Shown one piece after another: positions 1 through 9,200 of a DNA stretch of 55,278 bases (position 1 is the stretch's first letter; the number at the start of each line of letters is the position of its first letter). The stretch is from Elusimicrobiota bacterium (GTDB taxonomy: Bacteria > Elusimicrobiota > Elusimicrobia > 2-02-FULL-39-32). The notes under the pieces are model-generated. The model ran no database searches and was not told the DNA's origin. It saw nothing but the letters and a program-made list of their open reading frames with translations. The position numbers and the translations under genes are program-made. The DNA lies in assembly GCA_016180425.1 (NCBI GenBank), contig JACPBF010000015.1, positions 1 to 55,278 of the forward strand, in the 5' to 3' direction.

Positions 1-213
1 CACCCCTTTATCAATGGCGCATTTGATCTTAAGAGTTTAGTAGAGAAACAGGAGAATAAACTGACTGGGGATGGATATGCTTTAAGGGTCATTGCCAATA
101 GGTATTGGCTGATCTTAGAAGAGTTGAAGAAAAGTATCTCTGTCATTGACGGATTTACAGGAAGACTTGAACTTGACCTTAAGGGCAAGCAATCTGTAGA
201 TCAGGCAGCATAA
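1..213 (+). CDS. C-terminal end of an unidentified protein (partial)
   Basis: An open frame enters from the left edge (codon phase starts at base 1) and ends at a TAA at 211-213, giving the last 70 residues of a protein. It is hydrophilic and probably helical, with a segment reading NRYWLILEELKKSISVIDGF and a tail rich in Lys and Gln (KGKQSVDQAA). I recognise no domain. It is convergent with the giant minus-strand gene that ends at 267, with 53 bases between the two stops. It could be the tail of another large protein of the same style, but nothing here proves that. Confidence 0.5.
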   Translation, partial: HPFINGAFDLKSLVEKQENKLTGDGYALRVIANRYWLILEELKKSISVIDGFTGRLELDLKGKQSVDQAA

Positions 214-266
214 AAACATACTTTCTCCAAATATTAATTGTCCTTGCGTGAGAATATATTTGGCGT

Positions 267-3200
267 TCACTGCTGAAGAGCCAGCGCTTCCCTTGACTTA
301 TGGATCAATTCTAAATCTTTAGAGATTTCAATCAGATGAGTTCCAGACAGAATCACATAAATCTGGATTCTTAATCCTTGTATAGTTCCTTTAAAGACGT
401 TCCTCTCTGTAAAAATATCAATCAATGGATTAGAGATTTTGCTTAAAGCCTTGATCTTAGTAACAATCTCAGTTAAATCAGTAGTTCCATAGACTTGCTT
501 CTCTCCAAATTTGATCTGTTTTAATCTGTTAGAGTCAACTCCATCTACATTCAAATCTAATATATCTTTGATGAGACGATCTTTCAGCGCAGGGGTTAAT
601 CCTTCACCTTTAGATGAATAAAGGTAAATCTGCTTGCCAGAGGGGAGTCTTCTGATTCGATCCGCTAAAAGTTTAATTCCATTAGAAGATAGATCATCCA
701 CATTAAAGAGTTCAATTCCAGAGGTTCCTGTTTCTAAAATATCCATAGAGTCTGACTCTGATGTTCTAATCAACCTAGAGCTATAACTACCATCTTCCTT
801 TCTTCTCTTTCCGTTCTCCCACATTTTTTGCGCGGAATCTTTCATAACATCAGAAAAAATTGTTTCAGAATTAAAAAGCCTTGCCATGCCCTGATACGCT
901 TTCCATCTTGATTCAAAGCTAATATCTAAATCATTTGCTCCACCAGACTCAAACAATATTGTTGCTAAATATCCAAAATGCTCTTGGATTATCTCCTGAT
1001 CTTGGGTGCTCTCCTTACTTTCATTGTGGCGCTTAAATAAATCTTCATACGCATTTACGAGTTCAGAGAGTTCAATTTGTGCTAATTCTTTAGAGTTGAG
1101 GAATCTAGAAAGCCGGGCAGTTTGCTGAGGCTCAAGTTTCTTTCCTTTTGCTAAAGCGCCTTTTGTCCCAGAAAAGATTCGGGCCATCTGTATCAGATGA
1201 ATGGTATAAATGATTTGTTCCAGCTGGTTTTGATCTGATATTGTTTGAGATTTTATTTGATTTAGTAACTTTTCTGGTTGAGGCAGAAGTCCTTTAGATA
1301 AATCCTTTTGAAGCGGTTCTCGAACATTTTCTGGGAGATGTACCAAAAGGTTATTTAGCAGAACACTCTCTGGAAAAGAGGGACTCTTCGTAAGAATTTT
1401 GACTAAATTAACAATCCCCAATACTACAAGTGATACACCACCAACAAAAAGCCCAATGGGATTAATTGCGGATAGAATCAATCCATACTCTACTGTACTG
1501 GTTCCTTCTTCGCCTTTGATGACGTTTATCAGTTTCTTCCAAAGATTTAGTGGTAGGACTGTTTTTTCCACAACCATTTCATCCCTTATTACTATGTGGC
1601 TTGGCATTGTCATTCTTGCATCTTCCATTTCCTTCATAGCTCTCGTAGAGAGCCGGTCTTGAGCATCCCTATAGCTCTGCATCAGTTGATCGAAATTTGT
1701 GTGATCAAATCTAACGATAAATATCGGCCCATCTTGTTCTACAATTAATCCGGTAGCTCTTAATTGGTCAACACCTACCGTTGCCATAGATTCTACAATC
1801 TGCTCCATCATCCCCAAAAGCTTATATTGGTTCTGGTATTCTTTAAATTCTTCCCTTGCTTTAAGTGCTTTCATTTCCGCCATTGACACCTCATAAAGCA
1901 CAATCTCAAGCTCCACGTCCGGATAAATCTCTTTTAGTTTGGCTGTTAGGTCTTCTAGCAATTTATTTAGATTAGGAGGACCTCTAACTTTAGTGTCATA
2001 GGCGATTACAAAGTTGTCCGCTCCCTGCCTTGCGATGATGACCCTTGCACCATCAAAAAAGATTTCGGCTTTATTCCCATTAAGCAAAACTGCTATTGTA
2101 ATTATTGTTTTATCCCCGCCTTTATGTTGAACTTTCCCTTGCCACTTGTGGAAAGCTCTTTCTCTTCCCAAGGTCTTAAAAAAACTCAAAATTCTAAAGA
2201 ATCCAAAGTATTTGTACTCTCCTTCTATTGCCAACTCCTTTAATTTGCCAACAGTGTATGCCTCGGTCAAACTATCCTTTCCCTCTTCTTTTGCCGCAGA
2301 TTTCATCTGCTCTAGGGCTACTGCTGGGTTTTCTATCATCTCGCGTGTCACTTCGGGACCCTCAAGTTCCTGTTGTTCTTCCGCAACGCTTTTTGATTCA
2401 TCCATCGCATTAACTTGATCAGTTAATTCTTTTAAATGCTTAGGTACAAATCTTTGATTCCTTCCTACATATTTTGCGACTCCAACTGCAATATCAGATA
2501 ATTGCATGCCGATGAGGTAAAAGAGTTTTAGAAAGTCTTCATCGCCGGACTCAAATTTATTTATCAATTCTTCCCTGATGCTTTCTAATGTTGATTCCCG
2601 CTCTTTTTTGTCATCATCTTTAAAAATCTTTTTAGCCATATACTCGATCACAGTATCAAATGACACTGCTCCACCGGTTAACGTCATAAATCCGATCTCT
2701 TGCCGGGAATTGGTGTGTGTGATGTCTGCGATATCCAAGCCCTTCAAAATCTTTTTTAATTGCTTGACCAGTTTTTTTGTGTTTTTCAGTCCCTCTTGAT
2801 TCACCAAGATATTGACCCCATTCCCATGTTCCGCAACAACAAGAACACGGTCTAGAACTTTTATCTTGCTTTTTTGATCAGAGGTCAACTTGCGAGACTC
2901 AATTCTTAGAACCGCATAACGGTCACTAAACGCAATCGTATATTTTGCAATCACATTGTTTAGTTTTTTGTTGATCGTTGCATAATTCCCTTCGAATTCA
3001 AGGATAATCTCATCCGCGCCTTCTCCCATATAGAGATTGCCGCCTTCTTCAATTACAGCTCTCTTTAAAATTTCTTGACTCTCCCTAAAAAGTGAATGTT
3101 CTGACTCCAATGTCCCAATAATCCCTTTGCCGTATAACAAGTTCAATGTGCCCAACATATCTCCGTCTAACCGTATGAACCAGCGATTCCCAAATTGTTC

Positions 3201-5741
3201 AGCAGTTGTAGTTTTTAATGCAGCTAAGTGTCGGGTCTCACCACCTTTCATAGAATCAATCACGTCATTGCTTCCAACAAGCGCGCCGCTGACTTTATCC
3301 TTTACATTCCTAACCAACGATAATGAACGATTCCTGATTCTTTCCAATACCCAGTTAGAAAGCTTAGGTAATTTATGAGCGAGGACATCTTTTACTTCAA
3401 GTAAAATTGATGGGTGCGGAACATAAATGGTGAGAATATCTTCTCCTACTTTTGACACAGCATGTTGACCGCTTAATAAATCCGCGTCAATGATCCCTCT
3501 GTTGCTTTGAGAATCTTTAGACAACACCTCCACTGCCACCACATTATCCTTCTGCCCATCCTTCCCGTGCAGGATTACACTTACAACAATTTTTTCTAAA
3601 GCTCCTTCTTTATTTCTATATTCCTCAATCCGATCTATTGTGAGTGAATCTAAAGTTTGGAACTGATTCCCTTTTTCTTTGATCCATGTGAATAAGGTTT
3701 TCTCGATCTCTTTTTTTTGCGCTCTAGTGAGGTTCGTTACTTGAGCGAGTATTTTTCTTGTTAATAGAGCTGCGGCGAACAAGGAGAACTTTCTTTCAAC
3801 TACATACGTAACAGGAGAAATTTCTCCATTGGGTGGGGTCATTGCAGTTGGCAGAGGAGATTTAAGCGTGATCCGCTCTCCTGTAAATAGCTTCTCCAGC
3901 GGGGTTTTATCTCTGCGGAAGATTTCTAGGTAGTCGGTTCCGGCGCCTTCTACTTTTCCTAGTTTAGGAGCAAGCACGGCAAACGCAACTTTTTTAGTTT
4001 TAAGGAGTTCCGTAATACCATCTGTATGAAACCCGCCGGCCACAAGCACTGCAATTGGAGCAATATTAGATTGTTTCGCCGCATGATTTCTTGATATAGA
4101 ATTAATTTTCTTTAAAAGGTTGTTGACCAAAGCGGAGTTTCTGGATATAGCGGCGTGATTAAACTGTTCGAAAGGCTCTAAAAACGTTGGAGCATTATCT
4201 TCGTTCAATCTCTTTCCAATTTGCCTGATATTTTTCTTTCTATCTTGATACATTTTCCATTCATCCGGGCTCATTTTAAATTCAATCAACTTATCCATCA
4301 GCGCCAGGTCCTTGGAAATCTCAACAATCGCTTGCTCGTTGCTGTTTAAAATGTAGTAATCGCTCTTTCTCTGCTCCAACTCCCCGATCTCTTGGAAGAG
4401 CTCCTCAGCCCTGATCTGATCCGACATCAAAACATAGCGGACGTACTTATCCATTTCCGGCCACTGGGAGATGCGTATGCCATAAGCTTTGCAAAGTTCC
4501 GTAAGATATTGATAGAAATCCCCGTAGCTGATATTCCCTAGCCTGTGGGAGAGGCTCGCTTTAAGAAGGTTATCCAATTCGGGTTTGGTGAGTTTCTCTG
4601 TGAGAGCTTGGGTGAGTTTCCTTTGCTCGCTCTCTATTTTGTCGTAATCCAGCCTATCTTCGAAATAAAGAGCGTTCACAAAGGTTTTAACCATCCCCAT
4701 ATGGGCTGGGATTCCGTCTTTAACGAGAGCCTTAATGTAATTGCCTAAACCTAGTTTCCCTGAATGGTATTGGGATATCTTTTGATCGAGTTCTTTGAGT
4801 TTTGGGTTAAAATATTTGCTCTTTTGACCATTTAAGAGGGATTGGTAGCGCAGGAGAGCAAGTTTAGCTTCTTTTTCTTTTGGGATAGAGTCTTTCAAAG
4901 CCCGGATGTGTTTGAGGTAGAGAGAATCGTCTTCTGCTCCCCAGAAAAGAGAATGAGATTTTGATGTCATTCCCACATACTCCGCACCCGATATAAGAGA
5001 CTCATTTAAAAGATGTCCCGCCACTTCCTTTGAGATTTTTGGGTCTGGGAATGAGCGGTAAGGTTCAAAGTTCATTGCTCCACTGGAGCCTTCTAGTCCA
5101 ACAACAACTTGCGGCTGATAATTAGATAGATTTGAGGGCTGATTGATTCCCTTAATTGGCGGATTGTTAGAGGCTAGAGCTTCGATAATTCGGGCGATGT
5201 TATTTTGAGCGTCAAAGTTTTCATGAGCGTCCTGGATATGGATGATCATCAAATCATTTGCCTTCCAGTTTTCTGGGACATAGAAATCAATGAGATTCGC
5301 ATAGCTTAATGGGACGGATTTAAACCAGTTGGGAAGTGTGTGAGCAAGTTTAGTTAAAGAGATTTTCTTTTTGATCATACCAGCCGGGACAACAGAGTAA
5401 TCGTGGCCGCTAGGAGAGAATTCCTCTATTTTGGGTATGGAGTTTTTAAGGATGCTAAGATTTAAAGCTGGAAGTTGTGAAATAAGACTGTTTTCTTCTT
5501 TGGGAGGGACTACTTTGGCTGGTAAATTCTCATTCTTCTCTTTTTGATCTTCTGGATTCCTTAACTTCTCTCTAGCAGCTCTCCTCTCTTCCCACAGTTT
5601 TACGTACTTTCTCTCTCTTTGGGACTGCGCTAAAGGCTCGATAACTCCATATCCAATCTGAACATAAAAAAAGACCACTGCCATACTGAGGGAAGTAGTG
5701 CACTGCCAGGACGGATTATTATTAAATTGGTTAGTTTTCAT
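267..5741 (-). CDS. Giant multidomain protein with TIKI/ChaN-like, GGDEF-like and Flp-pilin-like parts
   Basis: 1,824 aa from the ATG at 5741 (MKTNQFNNN). An in-frame ATG 39 nt upstream lies inside the riboswitch and is rejected. Residues about 15-40 are hydrophobic and resemble an export signal. Residues about 160-620 carry IHIQDAHEN, VVVGLEG and, much later, VLVAGGFHTDG, a spacing that recalls the TIKI/EreA/ChaN superfamily (inference). Residues about 850-1060 look like a divergent nucleotide-cyclase palm: DGDMLGTLN then YG, GEGADEIILEF and MTLTGGAV, matching DxDxFKxxN, GGDEF and the SxG strand of GGDEF domains, with GADEI replacing GGDEF. Residues about 1405-1450 hold EEGTSTVEYGLILSAI followed by a membrane segment, close to the Flp pilin signature. 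The rest is unassigned. A c-di-GMP-I riboswitch abuts the start. The product is probably exported or membrane-anchored; its function is unknown. Confidence 0.8.
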   Translation of the reverse strand: MKTNQFNNNPSWQCTTSLSMAVVFFYVQIGYGVIEPLAQSQRERKYVKLWEERRAAREKLRNPEDQKEKNENLPAKVVPPKEENSLISQLPALNLSILKNSIPKIEEFSPSGHDYSVVPAGMIKKKISLTKLAHTLPNWFKSVPLSYANLIDFYVPENWKANDLMIIHIQDAHENFDAQNNIARIIEALASNNPPIKGINQPSNLSNYQPQVVVGLEGSSGAMNFEPYRSFPDPKISKEVAGHLLNESLISGAEYVGMTSKSHSLFWGAEDDSLYLKHIRALKDSIPKEKEAKLALLRYQSLLNGQKSKYFNPKLKELDQKISQYHSGKLGLGNYIKALVKDGIPAHMGMVKTFVNALYFEDRLDYDKIESEQRKLTQALTEKLTKPELDNLLKASLSHRLGNISYGDFYQYLTELCKAYGIRISQWPEMDKYVRYVLMSDQIRAEELFQEIGELEQRKSDYYILNSNEQAIVEISKDLALMDKLIEFKMSPDEWKMYQDRKKNIRQIGKRLNEDNAPTFLEPFEQFNHAAISRNSALVNNLLKKINSISRNHAAKQSNIAPIAVLVAGGFHTDGITELLKTKKVAFAVLAPKLGKVEGAGTDYLEIFRRDKTPLEKLFTGERITLKSPLPTAMTPPNGEISPVTYVVERKFSLFAAALLTRKILAQVTNLTRAQKKEIEKTLFTWIKEKGNQFQTLDSLTIDRIEEYRNKEGALEKIVVSVILHGKDGQKDNVVAVEVLSKDSQSNRGIIDADLLSGQHAVSKVGEDILTIYVPHPSILLEVKDVLAHKLPKLSNWVLERIRNRSLSLVRNVKDKVSGALVGSNDVIDSMKGGETRHLAALKTTTAEQFGNRWFIRLDGDMLGTLNLLYGKGIIGTLESEHSLFRESQEILKRAVIEEGGNLYMGEGADEIILEFEGNYATINKKLNNVIAKYTIAFSDRYAVLRIESRKLTSDQKSKIKVLDRVLVVAEHGNGVNILVNQEGLKNTKKLVKQLKKILKGLDIADITHTNSRQEIGFMTLTGGAVSFDTVIEYMAKKIFKDDDKKERESTLESIREELINKFESGDEDFLKLFYLIGMQLSDIAVGVAKYVGRNQRFVPKHLKELTDQVNAMDESKSVAEEQQELEGPEVTREMIENPAVALEQMKSAAKEEGKDSLTEAYTVGKLKELAIEGEYKYFGFFRILSFFKTLGRERAFHKWQGKVQHKGGDKTIITIAVLLNGNKAEIFFDGARVIIARQGADNFVIAYDTKVRGPPNLNKLLEDLTAKLKEIYPDVELEIVLYEVSMAEMKALKAREEFKEYQNQYKLLGMMEQIVESMATVGVDQLRATGLIVEQDGPIFIVRFDHTNFDQLMQSYRDAQDRLSTRAMKEMEDARMTMPSHIVIRDEMVVEKTVLPLNLWKKLINVIKGEEGTSTVEYGLILSAINPIGLFVGGVSLVVLGIVNLVKILTKSPSFPESVLLNNLLVHLPENVREPLQKDLSKGLLPQPEKLLNQIKSQTISDQNQLEQIIYTIHLIQMARIFSGTKGALAKGKKLEPQQTARLSRFLNSKELAQIELSELVNAYEDLFKRHNESKESTQDQEIIQEHFGYLATILFESGGANDLDISFESRWKAYQGMARLFNSETIFSDVMKDSAQKMWENGKRRKEDGSYSSRLIRTSESDSMDILETGTSGIELFNVDDLSSNGIKLLADRIRRLPSGKQIYLYSSKGEGLTPALKDRLIKDILDLNVDGVDSNRLKQIKFGEKQVYGTTDLTEIVTKIKALSKISNPLIDIFTERNVFKGTIQGLRIQIYVILSGTHLIEISKDLELIHKSREALALQQ

Positions 5742-5850
5742 AACGTTCGGTAGCCCGGCTGGCATCTCCACCAAGAACATCTGGCGAGTTAGTCCCGTGG
5801 CTTTGCGTACTCACTCTAGCTTTCACTAGAGGGTGCCCTTATCGAGTTAT
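5740..5850 (-). promoter_or_regulatory. Cyclic-di-GMP-I (GEMM-I) riboswitch
   Basis: On the minus strand the RNA shows AAGGGCA, a CUCUAG-UGAAAG-CUAGAG hairpin presenting a GAAA tetraloop, then the hallmark ACGCAAAGCCACGGG. A second arm follows, built from CUCGCCA paired with UGGUGGAG (one bulge), and then GCCGGGCUACCG. These match the GEMM-I consensus: GCAAAGCC ligand strand, tetraloop and receptor, GGNUACCG end. The base aligned with G20 of the Vibrio Vc2 aptamer is G, which predicts c-di-GMP rather than cGAMP. P1 is AUAACUCG (5843-5850) with CGA-AC-GUUAU (5740-5749), so its 3' strand includes the A and U of the AUG at 5741. Ligand-stabilised P1 should therefore block initiation. Confidence 0.88.
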
Positions 5851-5942
5851 GTAATCTCTGCCTATCTTTCTCCTAAAACTTTAATAACTAGAAGAAAGCT
5901 TTTAGGTTAGGCGGAGTGGTTTTAACTCTTTGACCTTTAAAA

Positions 5943-5977
5943 GAACATGCGTAGAAACCCTAACTTCTTACGCGTTC
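5943..5977 (-). other. 5'-end stem-loop of the giant-gene leader
   Basis: About 6 nt after the predicted transcription start the RNA folds GAAC-GCGUA-(A)GAA with UUC-UACGC-(AU)-GUUC, about 12 pairs closing a loop of roughly 8 nt. It has no U-run, so it is not a terminator. A 5' stabilising hairpin is the simple reading. The stretch between it and the riboswitch (5851-5942) also contains a CCUAAAA...UUUUAGG pairing but nothing else recognisable. Confidence 0.45.
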
Positions 5978-5989
5978 AATCATACGGTA

Positions 5990-6018
5990 AATTTAACAGA
6001 GGAAATAGGAGAAGTCAA
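5990..6018 (-). promoter_or_regulatory. Sigma-70-type promoter for the riboswitch-giant gene
   Basis: On the minus strand, -35 TTGACT (6013-6018), a 17-nt spacer, and -10 TAAATT (5990-5995). Start would fall near 5983, giving a leader of about 240 nt that contains the 5' stem-loop and then the GEMM-I aptamer. Confidence 0.6.
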
Positions 6019-6090
6019 GGGCGGGAAAAAAGTGTTGCATCTTTGTTACAAAAAGTTCTGAAAAAGTTTTAGGAGATCATTTAGGACATT

Positions 6091-6190
6091 CTCCGACACG
6101 CAAGATTGCAAAATACGGGTTAAATCCTAGAACCAATATTGGTTGTAAAAATCGAAGTGAATTCCTTTAAATCCAATGATGATTTTGGGG
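6091..6190. repeat. Composite of two dispersed repeats 3' of the HEAT-repeat gene
   Basis: Bases 6091-6122 (CTCCGACACGC ... ATACGGGTTA) recur identically over 32 nt at 22506-22537. Bases 6138-6190 (ATTGGTTGT ... GAATTCC ... AAATCCA) are a diverged copy of 6671-6720, which lies inside the neighbouring coding region. The end motif ATACGGGTTA also follows the palindrome at 20589-20662. Nothing here codes. Bases 6019-6090 show no feature I can name. Confidence 0.7.
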
Positions 6191-6204
6191 TTGAATGATT
6201 TGGG

Positions 6205-9200
6205 TTAATTTCCATAGAGAAAAAGTTGTTGAGCTTCTAAAGGAGATCCCTCTTTAGTTTTTAATTTTTTCCCTATCTTTTTTAAATTTTCCCGATCTTT
6301 ACTTAAACTTGCTGGCAGCTGTTCTATAATCGTTAAAGAAAATTTTTGGATTTTTTCATCTTTATCTTTAAGACCTTTCTTTAGAATGGTTAAAAGAGAT
6401 TTGTCCGTGGTTTTAGGCAAAGCTAATATGGATTGAATTCTTTTTTGAGGATCAGAGGAACGATTCATTTCTTCTAATGTTTTTAAAGAATCTTTTCCAA
6501 TTCTTCCCATAGAAATTAAAGCGCCTTCTTTAACTAGGGCAGATGGATGCTCTAAATAAGGGACGATTATCTTTAAATCTTCTTCATGCCCAATTTTTCC
6601 CAAAGCAATTAAAGCAGAATGAATGATCTCTTTTCTTGGCTCCACATCCTTTTTTAACCCCAGAATCATCATTGGTTGTGAGAATCTAGATGAATTCCTT
6701 AAATCCATGTTGGTTCTGGGAATTAAGAGCTCCTTGATCTTTTCTCTAATAGCTTCTTCTTGATTAGTAGAGAATTCTATTTCTCGTTTAACACTTTCAA
6801 GAGATTCTCCCCTAGTTTCTTTTATTTGTTCTAAGATGTTTTTTAAAGTTTTTTCATCCATTGAAGAGGTTTTATCATTGGGAAGAGCTTTAGCGATTAA
6901 TGACCTTTGGTCGTTAGACCAGGTTTTAATCAGAGAAAAAAGAGATAGGGATTCAACCAGTTGTAAAGAATTAAGCTCATCTATAAAAACTTTAGAAATT
7001 TTTTTAGGCGGAGTCTTAGTAGAAAGAAATTTTTCAAGCCGCTTAAGCAAATAGAGTCTTCCAGGAAGAGCTTTGTCTTTATTTAATAGAGATCCTAAAA
7101 CCCTTAAAGCCTGAACTTGGATTCTCCAATCCGAATCATCTAACGCTTTTTTTAAGGTAGGCCATGATTCTTCCATATTAGAGAGACTTAAGAGTGTGAT
7201 TAAAAAAGCTTTTCTTTGGGGGTTTGTTTCATTTTTAATATTTTTTATAACAAATTTAGAAATATTTTTACCCCAAAGAGCAACTAAGGCTCGAACCTGA
7301 AAGAACCCATCCATATCTTCCGGAACAAATGAATCCAGGATATAAGGTAATTCATCTTCTTTTAAGTAAGAAAGCCCTTCAAAAGCTTTTTGTGGATTAA
7401 CTTGATCCACACTAAAACTAGCTGCAATTTGAAGAAGATTTTCGATTTTTTCATCTGGAGGAAGTAGAAGAGATTCTTTAACTTCTTTTCCTAAATCAGT
7501 TTGCGCGTTTTCTGAAGGTTGTAGTTGCGGTAGTTTTTTCCATTCCAGTTTAGGAAAATCTAATTCTTTTTTAAATAGGACTTCATTAAAAGAGATTTCT
7601 CCCCAAGGAGAAGTAAAAACAGTTTCTGAAACTTTTTTTTCTTTTTTTATGGGATTTAGTTTAAAAAGATTATCTTTTCCTTCAATCATGCTGACAGCAT
7701 AATCAGGCAAGTCATGAGAAATTTGAGCGCTGCCAAGAGCTGGCAGGTCAAATTTATTTTGATTGCCGGAAAAAAAAGAAAAGGATTTAGAGCTATTTAT
7801 ATTTGCTGTGCCTGCGCCCCATTCTGTTTGCAGACGATTTCTATCTCCAAATAAGAATGCCCATCCAGTCCCGGAATCCCAGCCATACGCAGGGCCAACG
7901 CCCCAGTTGACTATCGCATTATCATCCCCCTTAATAAAAAACGAGCCTAGCGCGCTATGAATTCCCGAACCTTTAGCATAACGTCTAGATTGAATCATAT
8001 TTGCATTTCCATCTAAATAAAAAGAACCAAGCCCATGCCAGTAACCTGCTCCTTGAGCAAAATAACTGCTTTCAAGGGTTAAAGAATTTCCTTTTAAAGC
8101 GCAGACTCCAATACCTCCTCCTGCGTATCCTCTTGGACCATATCCCACCCCTTGGCAAAGGCTAGTGGCTCCTAATGTTTCCCGTGGATCCGGATCCACT
8201 AAGCCAGCGCGAAAAGTGGAACTGGATCCATGGTGAATAAATAGCCCGAGCCCTTTGGTAAGGCCAGCTCCTTGTCCATAAAGTTCTGTTTCATAGAAAC
8301 TTTCTTCACCTCTTGTATTCTGAAAAATACCTAGTCCAAAAGATCCCACACCTTGCACATATCTTTGACCTTTGAAGAAACCTTTTCCATTGACAAAGAT
8401 TCCACCTATTCCGCAAAGCCCTAAGCCTTGAGAAAATGAATTTGTTCTGATGATCTTCATGCCAGAGGGATTGGGCAGAAAAAGAAAACCAATCCCAAAA
8501 ATTCCAGCTCCTGCAGAAGCGGCAGTTTGGCTGGAAATAATTGTGACATCATCTCCAAAATCAATTACGATTTTAATTTCCCCTGGGCCTGCTGCGCCGG
8601 GGTTAGAGTAATAACTATTTTTTCCTCCGCCATCAATCAGCAATACCACATCTTTTAATTGTCCAGAATCATAAATATTATCTTCTTTGCCTGAAATAAG
8701 AACTTTACCTATTGGGCTTTGCCATTCTAAAGTTTTAAAAGGAGTTCTTTTAGGATCATTTAACTCTTTTGACCATTTTTCAAGACCTTTTATTTCTTGA
8801 TCTATTTGTTTTAAGAGAATCTCGCCTGCTTTAAAGAGTTTGTCTTGCTTAAATTTTTCTAAAGATTTAAAAATTTTTATTTTAGATTTTGGAAGTTTAA
8901 CATTTAGTGCTTTGCTGCTGAATTTAGAGTCATTCTCCTTATTGGAGAGCTTGAGGGACTCAATAGGAAAATTAAAATAGCGAAGTATATCTTTTTTTTC
9001 TTCTTCTGAGAGTTCTTCATAAGATTGTTTTAATATAGGAATTGCTTTTTCTATCGCTTTAACAATTTCACTTACTGGGTTTTGAATTTGAGGATCTAAT
9101 TTTTTTGGCGGTTTAAACTTTGTGAAATTAAAATTTGAGTCTAGCTCATTCTCTAAAGAAAGCGAATCTTGCGCAAATTCGACAAATGAAGCAAAAGATT

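Noticed and set aside
5742-5780. Upstream in-frame ATG for the giant protein (MFLVEMPAG...)
   Set aside because: Those 39 nt are the conserved 3' part of the GEMM-I aptamer.
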